Below, piece by piece: positions 22,387 to 31,759 of a stretch of DNA of 64,000 bases. Location: positions 1 through 64,000 of the forward strand of contig JAFRQX010000025.1 in NCBI GenBank assembly GCA_017428385.1, in the 5' to 3' direction. Under the pieces are notes generated by a model, which saw nothing but the letters and a program-made list of their open reading frames with translations, was not told the origin of the DNA and ran no database searches. The position numbers and the translations under genes are program-made. Source of the stretch: Clostridia bacterium. GTDB taxonomy: Bacteria > Bacillota > Clostridia > Christensenellales > Aristaeellaceae. Positions within the stretch are counted from its first letter, which is position 1. Each line of letters opens with the position of its first letter.

Positions 22387-23838
22387 TTACTTTTTCCGCT
22401 TCATGAAGTTGGGAACTCCATGGGAGTCTGTTTCCATCGCCTGGTTCTGGGGCACAGGCTGGTAAGCTCCGGTCTGGCCGGTTACCTGTCCGTTGTTGTT
22501 GAACAGCGGCTGGTAGTTGGCAGGCTGTGTGCCGAACGCGGTCGTAGCCTGGGGAACACCTGCGGGCTGTCCCATCGGTGCAAAGGGCTGTGTCGCCTGT
22601 ACAGGCTGCTGCGGAGCAGTCTGCTGATAACTGAACCCGGTCTGGAAGGATCCGGTGTTCACCATGCCGGGCACGCCCATGCTGGGACGGCTGCTGCTCA
22701 TGAAAGTCGGTACCTCACCGGTATTGCCGGAAGAGAAGGGACTTGCGGGAGAAGCTGCCGGTGTATCAAAGGATGTCCGGGCCGCAGATTCACTTCTGGA
22801 GAAATTGGTTCCGAAAGAACCAAACAGGCGTTCATGCTCAATTTCACGCGGCTTGCGGGCAGGCTCCTTGACCGGGAAGGGCGTCTTTTCGAAGCCGGTG
22901 GCAATCACGGTGATACGCACCTCATCGCCCATGGTTTCGTCGATGCCTGCACCAAAGATGATGTTCGCATCGGGATCTGCCGCTTCCATAATCAGGTTGG
23001 CTGCCTCGTTGATATCCACGATGGAGATATCTTCGCCGCCGGTTACGTTGATCAGCACAGCGCGTGCGCCGTCAATGTTCGTCTCAAGCAGCGGAGAGGA
23101 AATGGCGTTCTTGGCCGCTTCGACCAGTTTGTTTTCGCCGCTTCCCAGGCCGATACCCATATGGGCCATACCGCCGGATTCCATAACCGTCTTCACGTCG
23201 GCGAAGTCCAGGTTAATCATGGCAGGCACAGCAATCAGGTCGCTGATGCCCTGGATGCCCTGGCGAAGCACGTCGTCCGCGATCTGGAAAGCTTCGATCA
23301 TTGTGGTTCCCTTGTTTACCACCTGGAGCAGGCGGTCGTTGGGAATCACAACCAGGGTATCCACATGCTGCTTCAGTTCGGCAATACCGGCTTCAGCATT
23401 CTTCATCCGCTGTTTGCCTTCGAAGTTGAAGGGTTTGGTCACAACGGCAATCGTCAGCGTGCCCAGGTCGCGAGCGATCTCAGCAACGATCGGAGCCGCA
23501 CCGGTGCCTGTGCCGCCGCCCATACCGGCGGTGATGAACACCAGGTCAGCGCCCTTCAGGGCGGATGCGATTTCTTCGCGGCTTTCTTCGGCTGCACGAC
23601 GACCCACCTCAGGAATAGCACCGGCACCCAGACCCTTGGTCAGCTTTTCGCCGATCTGGATCTTCACCTGTGCGTTCGTCTGGCTCAGAGCCTGGCGGTC
23701 TGTATTCACGGAAATAAAATCAACTCCGCGCAGGCCGGCATTTACCATGCGGTTAACGGCATTGTTTCCGCCGCCGCCGCATCCGACAACTTTAATGGAT
23801 GCGAAAGTGCTCTGTTCTTCGTTCTGGAATTCAATCAT
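22387..23838 (-). CDS. ftsZ: cell division protein FtsZ
   Basis: This 483-aa tubulin-like GTPase forms the cytokinetic ring. The nucleotide site is [25 protein letters not shown] is the tubulin signature, and NLDFADV is the T7 loop. After the core (about residue 320) comes a long Gln/Pro/Gly-rich linker, and the C-terminus VPNFMKRKK is the conserved peptide that binds FtsA and other partners. The start ATG 23838 is preceded by GGGAGG embedded in the last codons and stop of ftsA. The linker is longer than in many Firmicutes, giving a larger protein than the usual 380-400 aa. Confidence 0.98.
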   Translation of the reverse strand: MIEFQNEEQSTFASIKVVGCGGGGNNAVNRMVNAGLRGVDFISVNTDRQALSQTNAQVKIQIGEKLTKGLGAGAIPEVGRRAAEESREEIASALKGADLVFITAGMGGGTGTGAAPIVAEIARDLGTLTIAVVTKPFNFEGKQRMKNAEAGIAELKQHVDTLVVIPNDRLLQVVNKGTTMIEAFQIADDVLRQGIQGISDLIAVPAMINLDFADVKTVMESGGMAHMGIGLGSGENKLVEAAKNAISSPLLETNIDGARAVLINVTGGEDISIVDINEAANLIMEAADPDANIIFGAGIDETMGDEVRITVIATGFEKTPFPVKEPARKPREIEHERLFGSFGTNFSRSESAARTSFDTPAASPASPFSSGNTGEVPTFMSSSRPSMGVPGMVNTGSFQTGFSYQQTAPQQPVQATQPFAPMGQPAGVPQATTAFGTQPANYQPLFNNNGQVTGQTGAYQPVPQNQAMETDSHGVPNFMKRKK

Positions 23839-23842
23839 ACTC

Positions 23843-25036
23843 TTAACCTCCCAACAGACTGCGGAAAAAGTCTTTGATTTTGCCACTTGCGCCGGCTGCC
23901 GGCTGACGCTGCTGTTCGATCGTATCGATGATCAGGTCCATCAGTCCCAGAGCGCTTGAGAAACAATGGCTGTTCAGTTTGGTTGTCCGGCGCGGCGTTT
24001 CCTGTACCGGCCGTCCGAGTCTGCCGGCAAGATACTCCTTGCCGCCGCGGTTGAAGTTCAGTCCGCCGCCGGTCAGGAATACGTTGGACCAGCTTCCCAG
24101 TCCTCCGAAGTCATCGTCCACAGCTTCTTTGATCTTCGCGCAGATATCATCAAGTTCTGTGCAGAGAACAGGTTTGACCTGCTCCCGGGTAAACACTGTA
24201 CCCTTCTGGCCGTCCGCACCGGGGACCTCGTAGGTTTCTCCGGAAGTTTCGATACCGTAAACAAATTTCCGCTTGATATCTTCTGCGGCGCTCAGGGAAA
24301 TGTCGAGCTCTTCCGCCAGCGCCACGGCCAGATTGCCGCCGCCGACGTCCAGCACCTTGTGATAGATGATGGCGTCTCCCTCAACTCCGATGATCTCCGT
24401 GTTCAGGTATCCCATATCGATCAGCACTGAAGTGTGATCGCGTTCCTGCTCATTCAGGTAAAGCATGGCCTCACCGGCGGAAGTGGAATAGAATCCGGTA
24501 ACAACGATACCCAGATCAGCCATACGGTTGGTTACGTCATCGATAAAGAATCTGTTTCCCACCGCGAAGCTGATGAAGGCTGTCATTTCACGGCCTTTCA
24601 TTCCAACAGGTTCCAGCGTCTTTTTGCCGCTGTCCACCATAAACCATGCGGGGCTGGAGTGAACCACAACACCGGGTACGTTGGTCAGGTTTTCAGCCGC
24701 TTTGCTGAAAGCAGCCTTGACATCTGCCGCGGTAACCCTCGGATCGGTTCCCTTCAGAGGGATCGTAACCTTGGTGGCGTAAACATGGGTAAACGCACCG
24801 GGAACACCGACGTTGATCTCCTTGATCTTGCTGCCGGATTGCTCTTCCGCGTCCGCAATGGAACGGCGGATCGCTTCATCCAGCGCGCCGGGATTGTTCC
24901 ATCCCTCTTCGAGATAACCATCATACTTTGTCACACCGGCAGCGGTGATGTCACAGCGCTGACTGCCGCTGTTTTCAGCAACGAGCGTAACAATCTTGCT
25001 CGTACCGAAATCAATGGCTGCAACCGTTGTTTTCAT
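23843..25036 (-). CDS. ftsA: cell division protein FtsA
   Basis: The 397-aa actin-fold protein anchors FtsZ to the membrane. Phosphate loop [16 protein letters not shown], second phosphate loop [11 protein letters not shown] and adenosine motif FLTGGGLNF are present. The C-terminal [12 protein letters not shown] is a typical amphipathic membrane-targeting helix. The start at ATG 25036 is about 12 nt after GGGGG; a longer frame upstream lacks a ribosome site. It has its own promoter and is followed by ftsZ 4 bp later. The sequence is divergent from B. subtilis FtsA in subdomain 1C, as is common in Clostridia. Confidence 0.93.
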   Translation of the reverse strand: MKTTVAAIDFGTSKIVTLVAENSGSQRCDITAAGVTKYDGYLEEGWNNPGALDEAIRRSIADAEEQSGSKIKEINVGVPGAFTHVYATKVTIPLKGTDPRVTAADVKAAFSKAAENLTNVPGVVVHSSPAWFMVDSGKKTLEPVGMKGREMTAFISFAVGNRFFIDDVTNRMADLGIVVTGFYSTSAGEAMLYLNEQERDHTSVLIDMGYLNTEIIGVEGDAIIYHKVLDVGGGNLAVALAEELDISLSAAEDIKRKFVYGIETSGETYEVPGADGQKGTVFTREQVKPVLCTELDDICAKIKEAVDDDFGGLGSWSNVFLTGGGLNFNRGGKEYLAGRLGRPVQETPRRTTKLNSHCFSSALGLMDLIIDTIEQQRQPAAGASGKIKDFFRSLLGG

Positions 25037-25062
25037 AGGTTTCTCATGCCCCCTGTTATCCG

Positions 25063-25079
25063 GATCTGTGAAACAGATC
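25063..25079. repeat. small perfect hairpin in the ftsA leader
   Basis: GATCTGT / ACAGATC around a 3-nt GAA (TTC on the minus strand) loop. The geometry is the same as in the 9.9-10.2 kb array, but no ATATCAT linker is present here. Confidence 0.6.
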
Positions 25080-25116
25080 ACGGTCAGTTACTTCAAAATA
25101 GTGTATACCTTAAGGA

Positions 25117-25145
25117 ATTATACCTTCTTTAGCCTGTTATTGCAA
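25117..25145 (-). promoter_or_regulatory. promoter of ftsA-ftsZ
   Basis: Minus-strand -35 TTGCAA (25140-25145), 17-bp spacer, perfect -10 TATAAT (25117-25122), inside a 205-bp AT-rich gap after ftsQ. It allows ftsAZ to be transcribed separately from the wall-synthesis genes. Confidence 0.75.
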
Positions 25146-25241
25146 GAGTTTAGCACATTTTTATTACATTTTTCTGCGATTTTGTAACAATTTTATCCAA
25201 CGCTTTTCATCCCAGGTTACAGCATTCAGTTCCAAACGCTT

Positions 25242-26276
25242 TTACGGTGTAAAAATGGGGGTTTCCGGATTTGATACGTTGATTGTGCCGCTCGTATATC
25301 CCCTGTTCTTCAGTTCATCCTGGACCACAAGGAGACTGCGGAGCTTTGCGTGTATGTTTTTCCGGTCTCCCATACTGACGGTAAATCCGTCCCGGGTTGT
25401 AAGCAGGATGGAGCTTGTATTGCTGATATCTGCTTCAGCAATCTTTTCTGTGCAGCTTAAAACTTTCATCTCCAGGAACAGCTCGGTAAAGATGCTTTGC
25501 TGTGTCTCATTGCCCAATGTGACGCACTGGCCTACCAGCGTGTTTGACCTGACTTCCAGCCCCTTGATCTCCACAAGCTCTGCCGGCCGGTTGTTCGGGT
25601 TCTCGCTCTCATACAGTACCATGCGGTTTTTATCCATCACATACAGGATTCCGCAATAGGTCAGCCAGCAGCAGGGTTCCCTTTCCCGCACGGAAATAAT
25701 AACTGTACTGGGAAGTTCCCTGGCCATATATCCGAAACGCAGCCTGTAATCAGACTGGATCCGATTCTCCACTGCCTTCTCGTCAAGCGTGATAATGTTG
25801 TCGCCGCGATGGATGCCGCTGACCCGGATTATTTCGTCTGCGGAAATAATGGAGTTACCGATGACCCGAATCTCCTTCACACTGTATACCGCAAACCGAA
25901 GCACCAGGATGACAGCGGTGACGAATAACAGCAGAATCACGGCCATACGGATAATCCGCGGCCGTCCTTCTGTTTTCTTCTCCGGAACCCTGACGCGCAC
26001 GCCCGTTCCAGTATGCTGTTGTTGAAAGGGAGATGTGTTCTGGCTGTTCTGACCCGGAGCATTCCAGAAATCTCCGATATGCTCATTGACGTTATCAGAC
26101 CGGCTTGCTTTCAGTTCCGGCGCGTCTTCCGGTTCGTCAAAGGGGTTCGTGTTGACCGGTGCCGGTCCGAACCAGGTGTTACGCTGCCAGTCACGGACGC
26201 CGTTATCTCCGCTGCCGGCTGTTCCGCTCCGCTCGCCTGCGGTTCTCGGCCTGTAGCCGCCGTTCTGTCCGTCCAT
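25242..26276 (-). CDS. ftsQ: cell division protein FtsQ/DivIB
   Basis: This 344-aa bitopic membrane protein has a long hydrophilic, Asn/Gln/Gly-rich cytoplasmic N-terminus (about 107 residues), one transmembrane helix (about 108-130) and an extracytoplasmic POTRA domain starting SVKEIRVIGNSIISADEI. An FtsQ beta domain follows with LPSTVIISVREREP. It scaffolds the FtsL/DivIC complex and septal synthase. AAGG is 7 nt before the ATG. In this cluster it directly follows murD, without the usual ftsW, murG and murC between them. Confidence 0.92.
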   Translation of the reverse strand: MDGQNGGYRPRTAGERSGTAGSGDNGVRDWQRNTWFGPAPVNTNPFDEPEDAPELKASRSDNVNEHIGDFWNAPGQNSQNTSPFQQQHTGTGVRVRVPEKKTEGRPRIIRMAVILLLFVTAVILVLRFAVYSVKEIRVIGNSIISADEIIRVSGIHRGDNIITLDEKAVENRIQSDYRLRFGYMARELPSTVIISVREREPCCWLTYCGILYVMDKNRMVLYESENPNNRPAELVEIKGLEVRSNTLVGQCVTLGNETQQSIFTELFLEMKVLSCTEKIAEADISNTSSILLTTRDGFTVSMGDRKNIHAKLRSLLVVQDELKNRGYTSGTINVSNPETPIFTP

Positions 26277-26367
26277 CAGCGCACCTTAATCCCTTCTCAG
26301 AAATGGTTCCGGCTCAATGTTATTCTTAACTGTCCGCCGGAACATCGCAAAACAGAATCTGGTCTGT

Positions 26368-27729
26368 TTATTTCAATTCCCTGACAATCTCTTTAAACAC
26401 CCGACCACGTTCCTCATAATCCTTGAACATGTCAAAACTGGCGCACGCGGGGCTCAGCAATACGCACCAGCCTTTATCCGCCAGGCTCCGTGCTGTCTCC
26501 ACTGCTTCCCTCATGGATCCGGCGTCTGTCAGGTGATTGAATCCAACCCGTTCCAGGCTGTTCCGGATCAGTCCGGCCGTTTCGCCGATCAGCACGGCAT
26601 GACGGATCATGGGGCTGTTGATGATTTCACGGGAAAGCGGATCAAAGGAAGTATGCTTGTCATATCCGCCAAGGATAATGACAGTGGGCTGGCTCATTGT
26701 CTGGACCGCCTTGATGGTGGAATCCACATTGGTTCCCTTGCTGTCGTTAATGTATTCCACGCCGTCCAGTTCGCGTACAGTTTCAATCCGGTGTTCCACG
26801 CCGCGGAAAGTCTTCAGGCTGTGCCGGATTACCGGAACTGGCACATTCATTGCCGCGGCTACGCAGACAGCGCCCAGGGCGTTCTCCAGGTTATGTGGGC
26901 CCGGAATAAACACTTCATCCGTACCGCAGATTTTCTTTTCATTCCCGTCCATCCGGATCATGATCTGACCGTCACGGACGAAGGCGCCTTCCTTCACTTC
27001 CTTTTTCCGGCTGAAGAAAAGTACCCGGCTCTTTACCTGCTTGCTCAGTCCTTCCAGTCCGGGATCATCCGCGTTGAACACCGCGAAGTCCGATGCTGTC
27101 TGGTTTTTGAACATCCGCATCTTCATGGCAGTATATACTTCCATGGTGCCGTGCCGGTTCAGGTGATCTTCTGTAATATTGGTCAGCAGCGCCACATGGG
27201 GATGGAACGTATCCGCTGTTTCCATCTGGAAAGAGGATACTTCACAGACGATCACATCTTCCTTCCGGCTGACCAGTGAAGCCAGCGAGAAAGGATAACC
27301 GATATTACCCACCACATGGGTCACTTTACCGCTGTTGGCAAAAATTTCGCCCAGCAGGGATACCGTTGTCGTCTTTCCGTTTGTACCGGTTACGGAAACC
27401 AGCGTGCCCCGGGAGAGCTGTGCGGCGAGTTCCAGTTCACCGATCACATAGATTCCCATTTCCTTTGCCTTTACTACAAAAGGCGCGGTATCCGGAATAC
27501 CGGGAGAGATAACGAGGCAGTCTTTCCCCTCCAGTAAATCCATTGCCGGGCAGCCGAAACAGCGTTCCAGTTGCAGCCCTTCCAGGGGTTTCAGCTGCTG
27601 TCCGAGTTCTTCTTCAGTTTTCGAATCGTTGACGGTCACTTCCGCACCGGATGCGCGCAGAAGCTGCGCAGCGGCTACACCGCTGCGGGCCATGCCAACC
27701 ACCAGTACTTTTTTCTTCTCGTAATTCAT
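26368..27729 (-). CDS. murD: UDP-N-acetylmuramoylalanine--D-glutamate ligase
   Basis: This 453-aa Mur ligase adds D-Glu to UDP-MurNAc-L-Ala in the cytoplasm. The N-terminal Rossmann part begins KVLVVGMARSGVAAAQLL, the ATP site is VSVTGTNGKTTT, and TNITEDHLNRHGTM carries the carbamylated Lys region and metal ligands typical of MurD. The C-terminal domain ends with LLSPACASFDMFKDYEERG, a MurD hallmark. GAGGAG is 7 nt before the ATG. It is 11 bp after mraY. Confidence 0.97.
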   Translation of the reverse strand: MNYEKKKVLVVGMARSGVAAAQLLRASGAEVTVNDSKTEEELGQQLKPLEGLQLERCFGCPAMDLLEGKDCLVISPGIPDTAPFVVKAKEMGIYVIGELELAAQLSRGTLVSVTGTNGKTTTVSLLGEIFANSGKVTHVVGNIGYPFSLASLVSRKEDVIVCEVSSFQMETADTFHPHVALLTNITEDHLNRHGTMEVYTAMKMRMFKNQTASDFAVFNADDPGLEGLSKQVKSRVLFFSRKKEVKEGAFVRDGQIMIRMDGNEKKICGTDEVFIPGPHNLENALGAVCVAAAMNVPVPVIRHSLKTFRGVEHRIETVRELDGVEYINDSKGTNVDSTIKAVQTMSQPTVIILGGYDKHTSFDPLSREIINSPMIRHAVLIGETAGLIRNSLERVGFNHLTDAGSMREAVETARSLADKGWCVLLSPACASFDMFKDYEERGRVFKEIVRELK

Positions 27730-27740
27730 AATGATACTCC

Positions 27741-28760
27741 TCAGAACGCCTGACAGACCGCAAGTACCGCAATCAGGCTCAGCACCAGTGTAATGCCTGT
27801 GTACATGCTCACAATCCGTGTTTCAGAATATCCTTTTTTCTCAAAATGATGATGAATCGGGCTCATCAGGAAAATACGCTTCCCGTGAGTCAGTTTGAAA
27901 TAATAGCGCTGCATAATCACGCTCACGCTGCTCATGATGGGGCAGAAGCAAATCAGCACCAGCAGCAGCGGCTGACGAAGCAGCATTGCGATGGACACCA
28001 TGCCGCCGCCAAGCAGCATGCTGCCCGTATCACCCATAAATGTTCTGGCCGGATAGCGGTTATAGCGCAGGAATCCCAGGCAGGCGCCGGCCATGCTCAT
28101 GGCAAATACGCCGATTGTCGCCGCACCGTTTGCGTCGCCTTTTCCCGTCAGCTTCGCAGCCAGAATCAGGATTGCGCAGATAACCGCCCAGGCGGAAGAT
28201 CCTGCCGCTGTCACAGATCCGAGCAGGCCGTCCAGTCCGTCCTGGAGATTGCTGCTGTTCACAATAAAGATCACAAGCAGCGTCATCAGCGGAATATAGA
28301 ATATACCCAGATTCCATTCCGTGCCGATGAAGGGAATGATTATTGAGCTTCCGACCTTCGGAGAGAAATAGCAGTATACGCTGAAAGCCAGAGAAACGAT
28401 CACCTGTCCGGCAATCTTCTGCCAAGGGTTCAGTCCGTCATGACGTTTCTTCACGGCCTTGATATAGTCATCCGCAAAACCAACGCCCATGCTCAGGAAG
28501 GATACTCCCAGAAGCGGAAAGATGAAGTCCCACTTCCCTTCCCATTCCGCAGGATGGAAAAGAAGAGAGCCCAGCAGAATACCAGCCGCCATCATGAGGC
28601 CGCCCATCACGGGCGTTCCCTGCTTCTGCTGGTGGCTGGGGCCCAGCTCATAAATCGTCTGGCCGAAATGCAGTTTTTTCAGATATCGGATCAGTCCCGG
28701 TCCGATCAGGAGTGCCGCCGCCAGTGCAATCAGGGCGGCTCCGATCATTCTGTAATACAT
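27741..28760 (-). CDS. mraY: phospho-N-acetylmuramoyl-pentapeptide transferase
   Basis: The 339-aa polytopic membrane enzyme makes lipid I from UDP-MurNAc-pentapeptide and undecaprenyl phosphate. About ten hydrophobic helices are visible. Catalytic motifs: KKLHFGQ, GTPVMGGLM, FADDYIKAVKKRHDGL with the acidic pair, NSSNLQDGLDGL, and the histidine-rich loop MSPIHHHFEKKGYSE near the C-terminus. The start lies 3 bp after the murE stop. murF, normally between murE and mraY, is absent here. Confidence 0.97.
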   Translation of the reverse strand: MYYRMIGAALIALAAALLIGPGLIRYLKKLHFGQTIYELGPSHQQKQGTPVMGGLMMAAGILLGSLLFHPAEWEGKWDFIFPLLGVSFLSMGVGFADDYIKAVKKRHDGLNPWQKIAGQVIVSLAFSVYCYFSPKVGSSIIIPFIGTEWNLGIFYIPLMTLLVIFIVNSSNLQDGLDGLLGSVTAAGSSAWAVICAILILAAKLTGKGDANGAATIGVFAMSMAGACLGFLRYNRYPARTFMGDTGSMLLGGGMVSIAMLLRQPLLLVLICFCPIMSSVSVIMQRYYFKLTHGKRIFLMSPIHHHFEKKGYSETRIVSMYTGITLVLSLIAVLAVCQAF

Positions 28761-28763
28761 ACC

Positions 28764-30230
28764 TTAATCCTGCTCCTTCTGCATTTCAAGCAGCAGATCG
28801 CTGACGATCACTTTTTCGTCGAACGGCCGCTTGATGCCCATGATTTCCTGATAGGTCTCATGGCCCTTACCTGCGAGCACGATCACGTCTCCTTCTTCTG
28901 CCATACGCAGTGCGTGCCTGATTGCCTCACGGCGGTTTTCAATCACTTCATACGGCTTTCCTGTGGGTTTGATTCCCTTTTCAATAGCGGCAAGGATAAC
29001 CATCGGGTTTTCTGTCCGGGGATTGTCTGAAGTCAGGATGCAGTAATCCGCCAGCCTTCCGCCGATCTCACCCATCATAGGACGTTTACCCTTGTCTCTG
29101 TCGCCGCCGCAGCCGAATAACGCAATCACCCGGTTCCGTGCGAACTGGCGGACAGTCTTCAGAATATTTTCCAGCGCATCCGGAGAATGGCTGTAGTCCA
29201 GGATCACTTTATACGGGGTGTCTGTCTGCAGCACTTCAATCCGTCCGGGCACGCGTGTTACCGCTTCCAGGCCCGCCTTGATCTTTTCGGGCGCGATTCC
29301 CATAATCAGCGCGCAGCTGGTAGCAGCCAGCGCGTTATAAACATTGAACATACCGGTCATCCGCATCCGGATGGCAATCTGGTTCATTCCGTGGAGCTGT
29401 ACGTTGAATTTTGCCCCCTCTTCGGTAATCTCGATGTCACGGGCAAATACGTCAGCATCCACGCAGATTCCGTATGTGATAAAGGGACAGCTGATACCGT
29501 CCTTCAGTTTCGCGGATGTCTCGTCATCCGCATTCATGGCGGCATTTTTCACCATTCCGCTGGTAAAGAACTGCTTCTTGGTTTCAAAATACCGTTCCAT
29601 AGTATAGAAGTAGTCCAGGTGATCCTGGCTCAGGTTGGTATAACAGCCCACCTCAAATGTCATACCGTCAAGGCGGTTCATATCAATCGCATGCGCGGAA
29701 ACCTCCATGCACACAACCTTTACACCCTCGTCTGCCATCATCCGCAGCATCTTCTGCAGCTCAATGGGATCGGGTGTGGTCAGCTTGCTGTCCAGATGCT
29801 GTTCCTCAACCACGGTACCGGTGGATCCGATAATACCGCACTTCAGGCCTGCTTTTTCACAGATGCTCTGCAGCAGATATGTGGTCGTGGTCTTTCCCTT
29901 TGTGCCCGTGATGCCGATCATGCGCATCTGCCGGGACGGATGTCTGTAAAAAGCTTCCGCGATACGAGCCATCGCAGCGCGGCCGTTGTTAACCAGGACT
30001 TGCGGAACATCCATTTCCACAAAATGTTCAACAATCAGTGCGACACAGCCGTTTTCCACTGCCTCCCATGCATAGTCATGAGCGTCAAAGCGTGCGCCGA
30101 CAATACAGAAAAACAGTCCGGCATCCGTCTTGTCCCTGCTGGAGGATGTCAGTTCCCGTATCTCCGTATTCATATTGCCGCGGGTTTCTTCCACATAAGG
30201 AAGTTCCGTCAGTAATTCCCACAGTTTCAT
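28764..30230 (-). CDS. murE: UDP-MurNAc-tripeptide synthetase, meso-diaminopimelate type
   Basis: The 488-aa Mur ligase adds the third stem-peptide residue. ATP-binding motif GTKGKTTTTY, TNLSQDHLDYF and the C-terminal domain are clear. The specificity motif reads DNPR (residues 402-405), which in characterised enzymes selects meso-diaminopimelate rather than L-lysine. The organism therefore probably has A1gamma-type peptidoglycan. AAGGTGG is 6-7 nt before the ATG. It follows the ftsL hairpin and may have its own weak promoter; no penicillin-binding protein gene precedes it. Confidence 0.96.
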   Translation of the reverse strand: MKLWELLTELPYVEETRGNMNTEIRELTSSSRDKTDAGLFFCIVGARFDAHDYAWEAVENGCVALIVEHFVEMDVPQVLVNNGRAAMARIAEAFYRHPSRQMRMIGITGTKGKTTTTYLLQSICEKAGLKCGIIGSTGTVVEEQHLDSKLTTPDPIELQKMLRMMADEGVKVVCMEVSAHAIDMNRLDGMTFEVGCYTNLSQDHLDYFYTMERYFETKKQFFTSGMVKNAAMNADDETSAKLKDGISCPFITYGICVDADVFARDIEITEEGAKFNVQLHGMNQIAIRMRMTGMFNVYNALAATSCALIMGIAPEKIKAGLEAVTRVPGRIEVLQTDTPYKVILDYSHSPDALENILKTVRQFARNRVIALFGCGGDRDKGKRPMMGEIGGRLADYCILTSDNPRTENPMVILAAIEKGIKPTGKPYEVIENRREAIRHALRMAEEGDVIVLAGKGHETYQEIMGIKRPFDEKVIVSDLLLEMQKEQD

Positions 30231-30271
30231 GTTTGTCCACCTTTCATTTCCGGCCGGTTCAGCCTGCTATA

Positions 30272-30300
30272 AGATTACCACAAAACCGCTTTCTTTTCCA
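30272..30300 (-). promoter_or_regulatory. possible promoter of murE
   Basis: Minus-strand -35 TGGAAA (30295-30300), 17-bp spacer, -10 TAATCT (30272-30277). Weak, but it falls between a terminator-like hairpin and murE. Confidence 0.4.
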
Positions 30301-30319
30301 CTCGGCGGAAATGTGAAAT

Positions 30320-30344
30320 GGGAGACCGACTGATTCAGTCTCCC
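30320..30344 (-). terminator. terminator-like hairpin overlapping the ftsL stop
   Basis: GGGAGAC / GTCTCCC stem with an 11-nt loop. The ftsL stop codon (30335-30337) lies in the hairpin loop. On the minus strand it is followed by ATTTCACATTT, a poor U tract, so it may only attenuate transcription. Confidence 0.45.
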
Positions 30345-30937
30345 GCATAAGAAGTCATTCTGATCTGTAGCTCGGCATTTTCTGCCGCCTGGGCTGCTGT
30401 GGAAACGGTCATCTGCGCGTTGACCGGCGCCGTCAGGCGGATGGTCTTTGCGCCCTTGGAAGAAATCAGATTCAGTTTGACAGCTTCAGCACATACGCTT
30501 GCGCTGTCGCTACCCCGTTCAATTTCTCCCCTGATCCATTCGTTTTCGGATGCAAGTTCTTCGATAGAAGCATTCAGTTTGTTGACAGTATGTCCGGTGG
30601 CTCCGATCGCTGCCATATCTGCAAGCAGCAAGGCAATCAGCAGTACTCCCGCGATAATCAATGCAGCCAGCGCCGCATCCCACCGGATACCTTCAGAAGA
30701 AAACACGCGTCTTACAGGTTTCGTTTCCTCTATCACCGGCTTTCGTCCGCAGACAGCGATACCGCCTGTCCAGTCCTGCGTCTGGTGGAATGACGGGAGG
30801 GAGGCAGAACATGTCATTCTGGACCGATGTATGTCTGCCTGCTGCTGACGGAAATCCTCTTTACGGAACCGTTTCTCCTGCCAGTTGATCATACCGTCCT
30901 GCAGCCTGTTTCTGACTCTGGCAGTCATTTCAGTCAT
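30335..30937 (-). CDS. ftsL: FtsL-like septum protein
   Basis: The 200-aa bitopic protein has a basic cytoplasmic N-terminus of about 85 residues. One membrane helix follows (about 88-112, LAALIIAGVLLIALLLA), then a predicted coiled coil (VNKLNASIEELASENEWIRGEIE, in parts). This layout and its position after mraZ match FtsL, although sequence identity is low as usual for FtsL. The extracytoplasmic tail of ~50 residues is Ala-rich. GAGGTG is 7 nt before the ATG. It follows mraZ by 15 bp, leaving no room for rsmH, and no ftsI follows. Confidence 0.72.
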   Translation of the reverse strand: MTEMTARVRNRLQDGMINWQEKRFRKEDFRQQQADIHRSRMTCSASLPSFHQTQDWTGGIAVCGRKPVIEETKPVRRVFSSEGIRWDAALAALIIAGVLLIALLLADMAAIGATGHTVNKLNASIEELASENEWIRGEIERGSDSASVCAEAVKLNLISSKGAKTIRLTAPVNAQMTVSTAAQAAENAELQIRMTSYAGD

Positions 30938-30952
30938 CCATACTCACCTCTT

Positions 30953-31477
30953 TCATTCTTTCTGCGCTTCCAGTCCTGCGATCATTTCCAGAAGCTGCGG
31001 CAATTCATCCTTAAACTTGTTCCAGGCGTCTCCGCTGGCGGAAACAGCGGCTACGCGTACATGATCGTTAGCACCTGTTATTTCCATATCCCGCTCTTCG
31101 TGCAGGATTTTCTGTCTGATGTTGGCCGGCAGGAGAACCCTGCCCTGCGCGTCACAGGTCTGTTCATCAAAGCTCAGTGCGTAAAACTGTTCAAGATACC
31201 GGTTCAGTGCCGGGTTCAGCTTGCCCAGCCGCTCATATGTCTCGTTCCTCTCTTCCCACTTTTCCGTAGGATAAATCGCTACTGATTCAAAGTCGAAAGA
31301 AGGGGCAATGCAGAATGTGTCTCCCAGTTTTTCCCGGAACCCCTGGGGAATCACCAGGCGTCCTTTGCTGTCCAGGCTGTGGTTGAAAGACCCTATAAAC
31401 CGTTTAACCCGGTTTTCCTCTTTCTTTTCAAGGGTTTCAGCGTTTTCTTCGGAGTTCATCTTTTTGGTATCATCCAC
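30953..31477 (-). CDS. mraZ: transcriptional regulator MraZ
   Basis: The MraZ family has a double SpoVT/AbrB-like fold; it binds DNA repeats upstream of its own operon and represses division genes. The two signature motifs are SLDSKGRLVIPQGFREKLG and DAQGRVLLPANIRQKI. The start is taken as GTG 31477, 8 nt after GGGGG, giving 174 aa with an unusual acidic N-terminal extension of about 25 residues before VKRFIGSFNHSLD. The ATG at 31459 has no ribosome site. First gene of the reduced division cluster. Confidence 0.9.
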   Translation of the reverse strand: MDDTKKMNSEENAETLEKKEENRVKRFIGSFNHSLDSKGRLVIPQGFREKLGDTFCIAPSFDFESVAIYPTEKWEERNETYERLGKLNPALNRYLEQFYALSFDEQTCDAQGRVLLPANIRQKILHEERDMEITGANDHVRVAAVSASGDAWNKFKDELPQLLEMIAGLEAQKE

Positions 31478-31690
31478 TACGCTTTCCCCCTCTCTACCAC
31501 TTTTATGTTCGATTTTGGGATTCTCTTCCCTTTTTCCCCACAAATTTAACACAAGTTTTGATTCTCCGCAACCCCTGACGGAATTGTTATCTTGTTTTTA
31601 ATATGTGTTTTTGTAATATTATTGCAATATTTTTGTAACATTTTAAAAATGATTGTGCCCGTACTTTTTCATTCCATCAATATTTTGTAT
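31478..31690 (-). promoter_or_regulatory. mraZ upstream region with possible promoter and MraZ boxes
   Basis: AT-rich region of about 210 bp. The best promoter candidate on the minus strand is TTGCGG, 17 bp, TAAATT, reading towards mraZ. AAAGTGGTAG near 31499 and TTGTGGGGA further upstream resemble the GTGG-core repeats bound by MraZ in other bacteria, but they are not regularly spaced. The assignment is tentative. Confidence 0.35.
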
Positions 31691-31723
31691 AAAAAAACGG
31701 CCGAGCTCCATTTTGGAGCTCGG
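31691..31723 (-). terminator. terminator after the metallophosphoesterase gene
   Basis: Perfect 10-bp stem CCGAGCTCCA / TGGAGCTCGG with a 3-nt loop; on the minus strand it is followed by CCG and a run of seven Ts. Confidence 0.93.
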
Positions 31724-31759
31724 TCCAGGAAAAAATATGTACTAAAAAATTAATATTTT

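Noticed and set aside
22210..23959. Two long plus-strand frames over ftsZ
   Set aside because: Antisense shadows of ftsZ, which is unmistakable.
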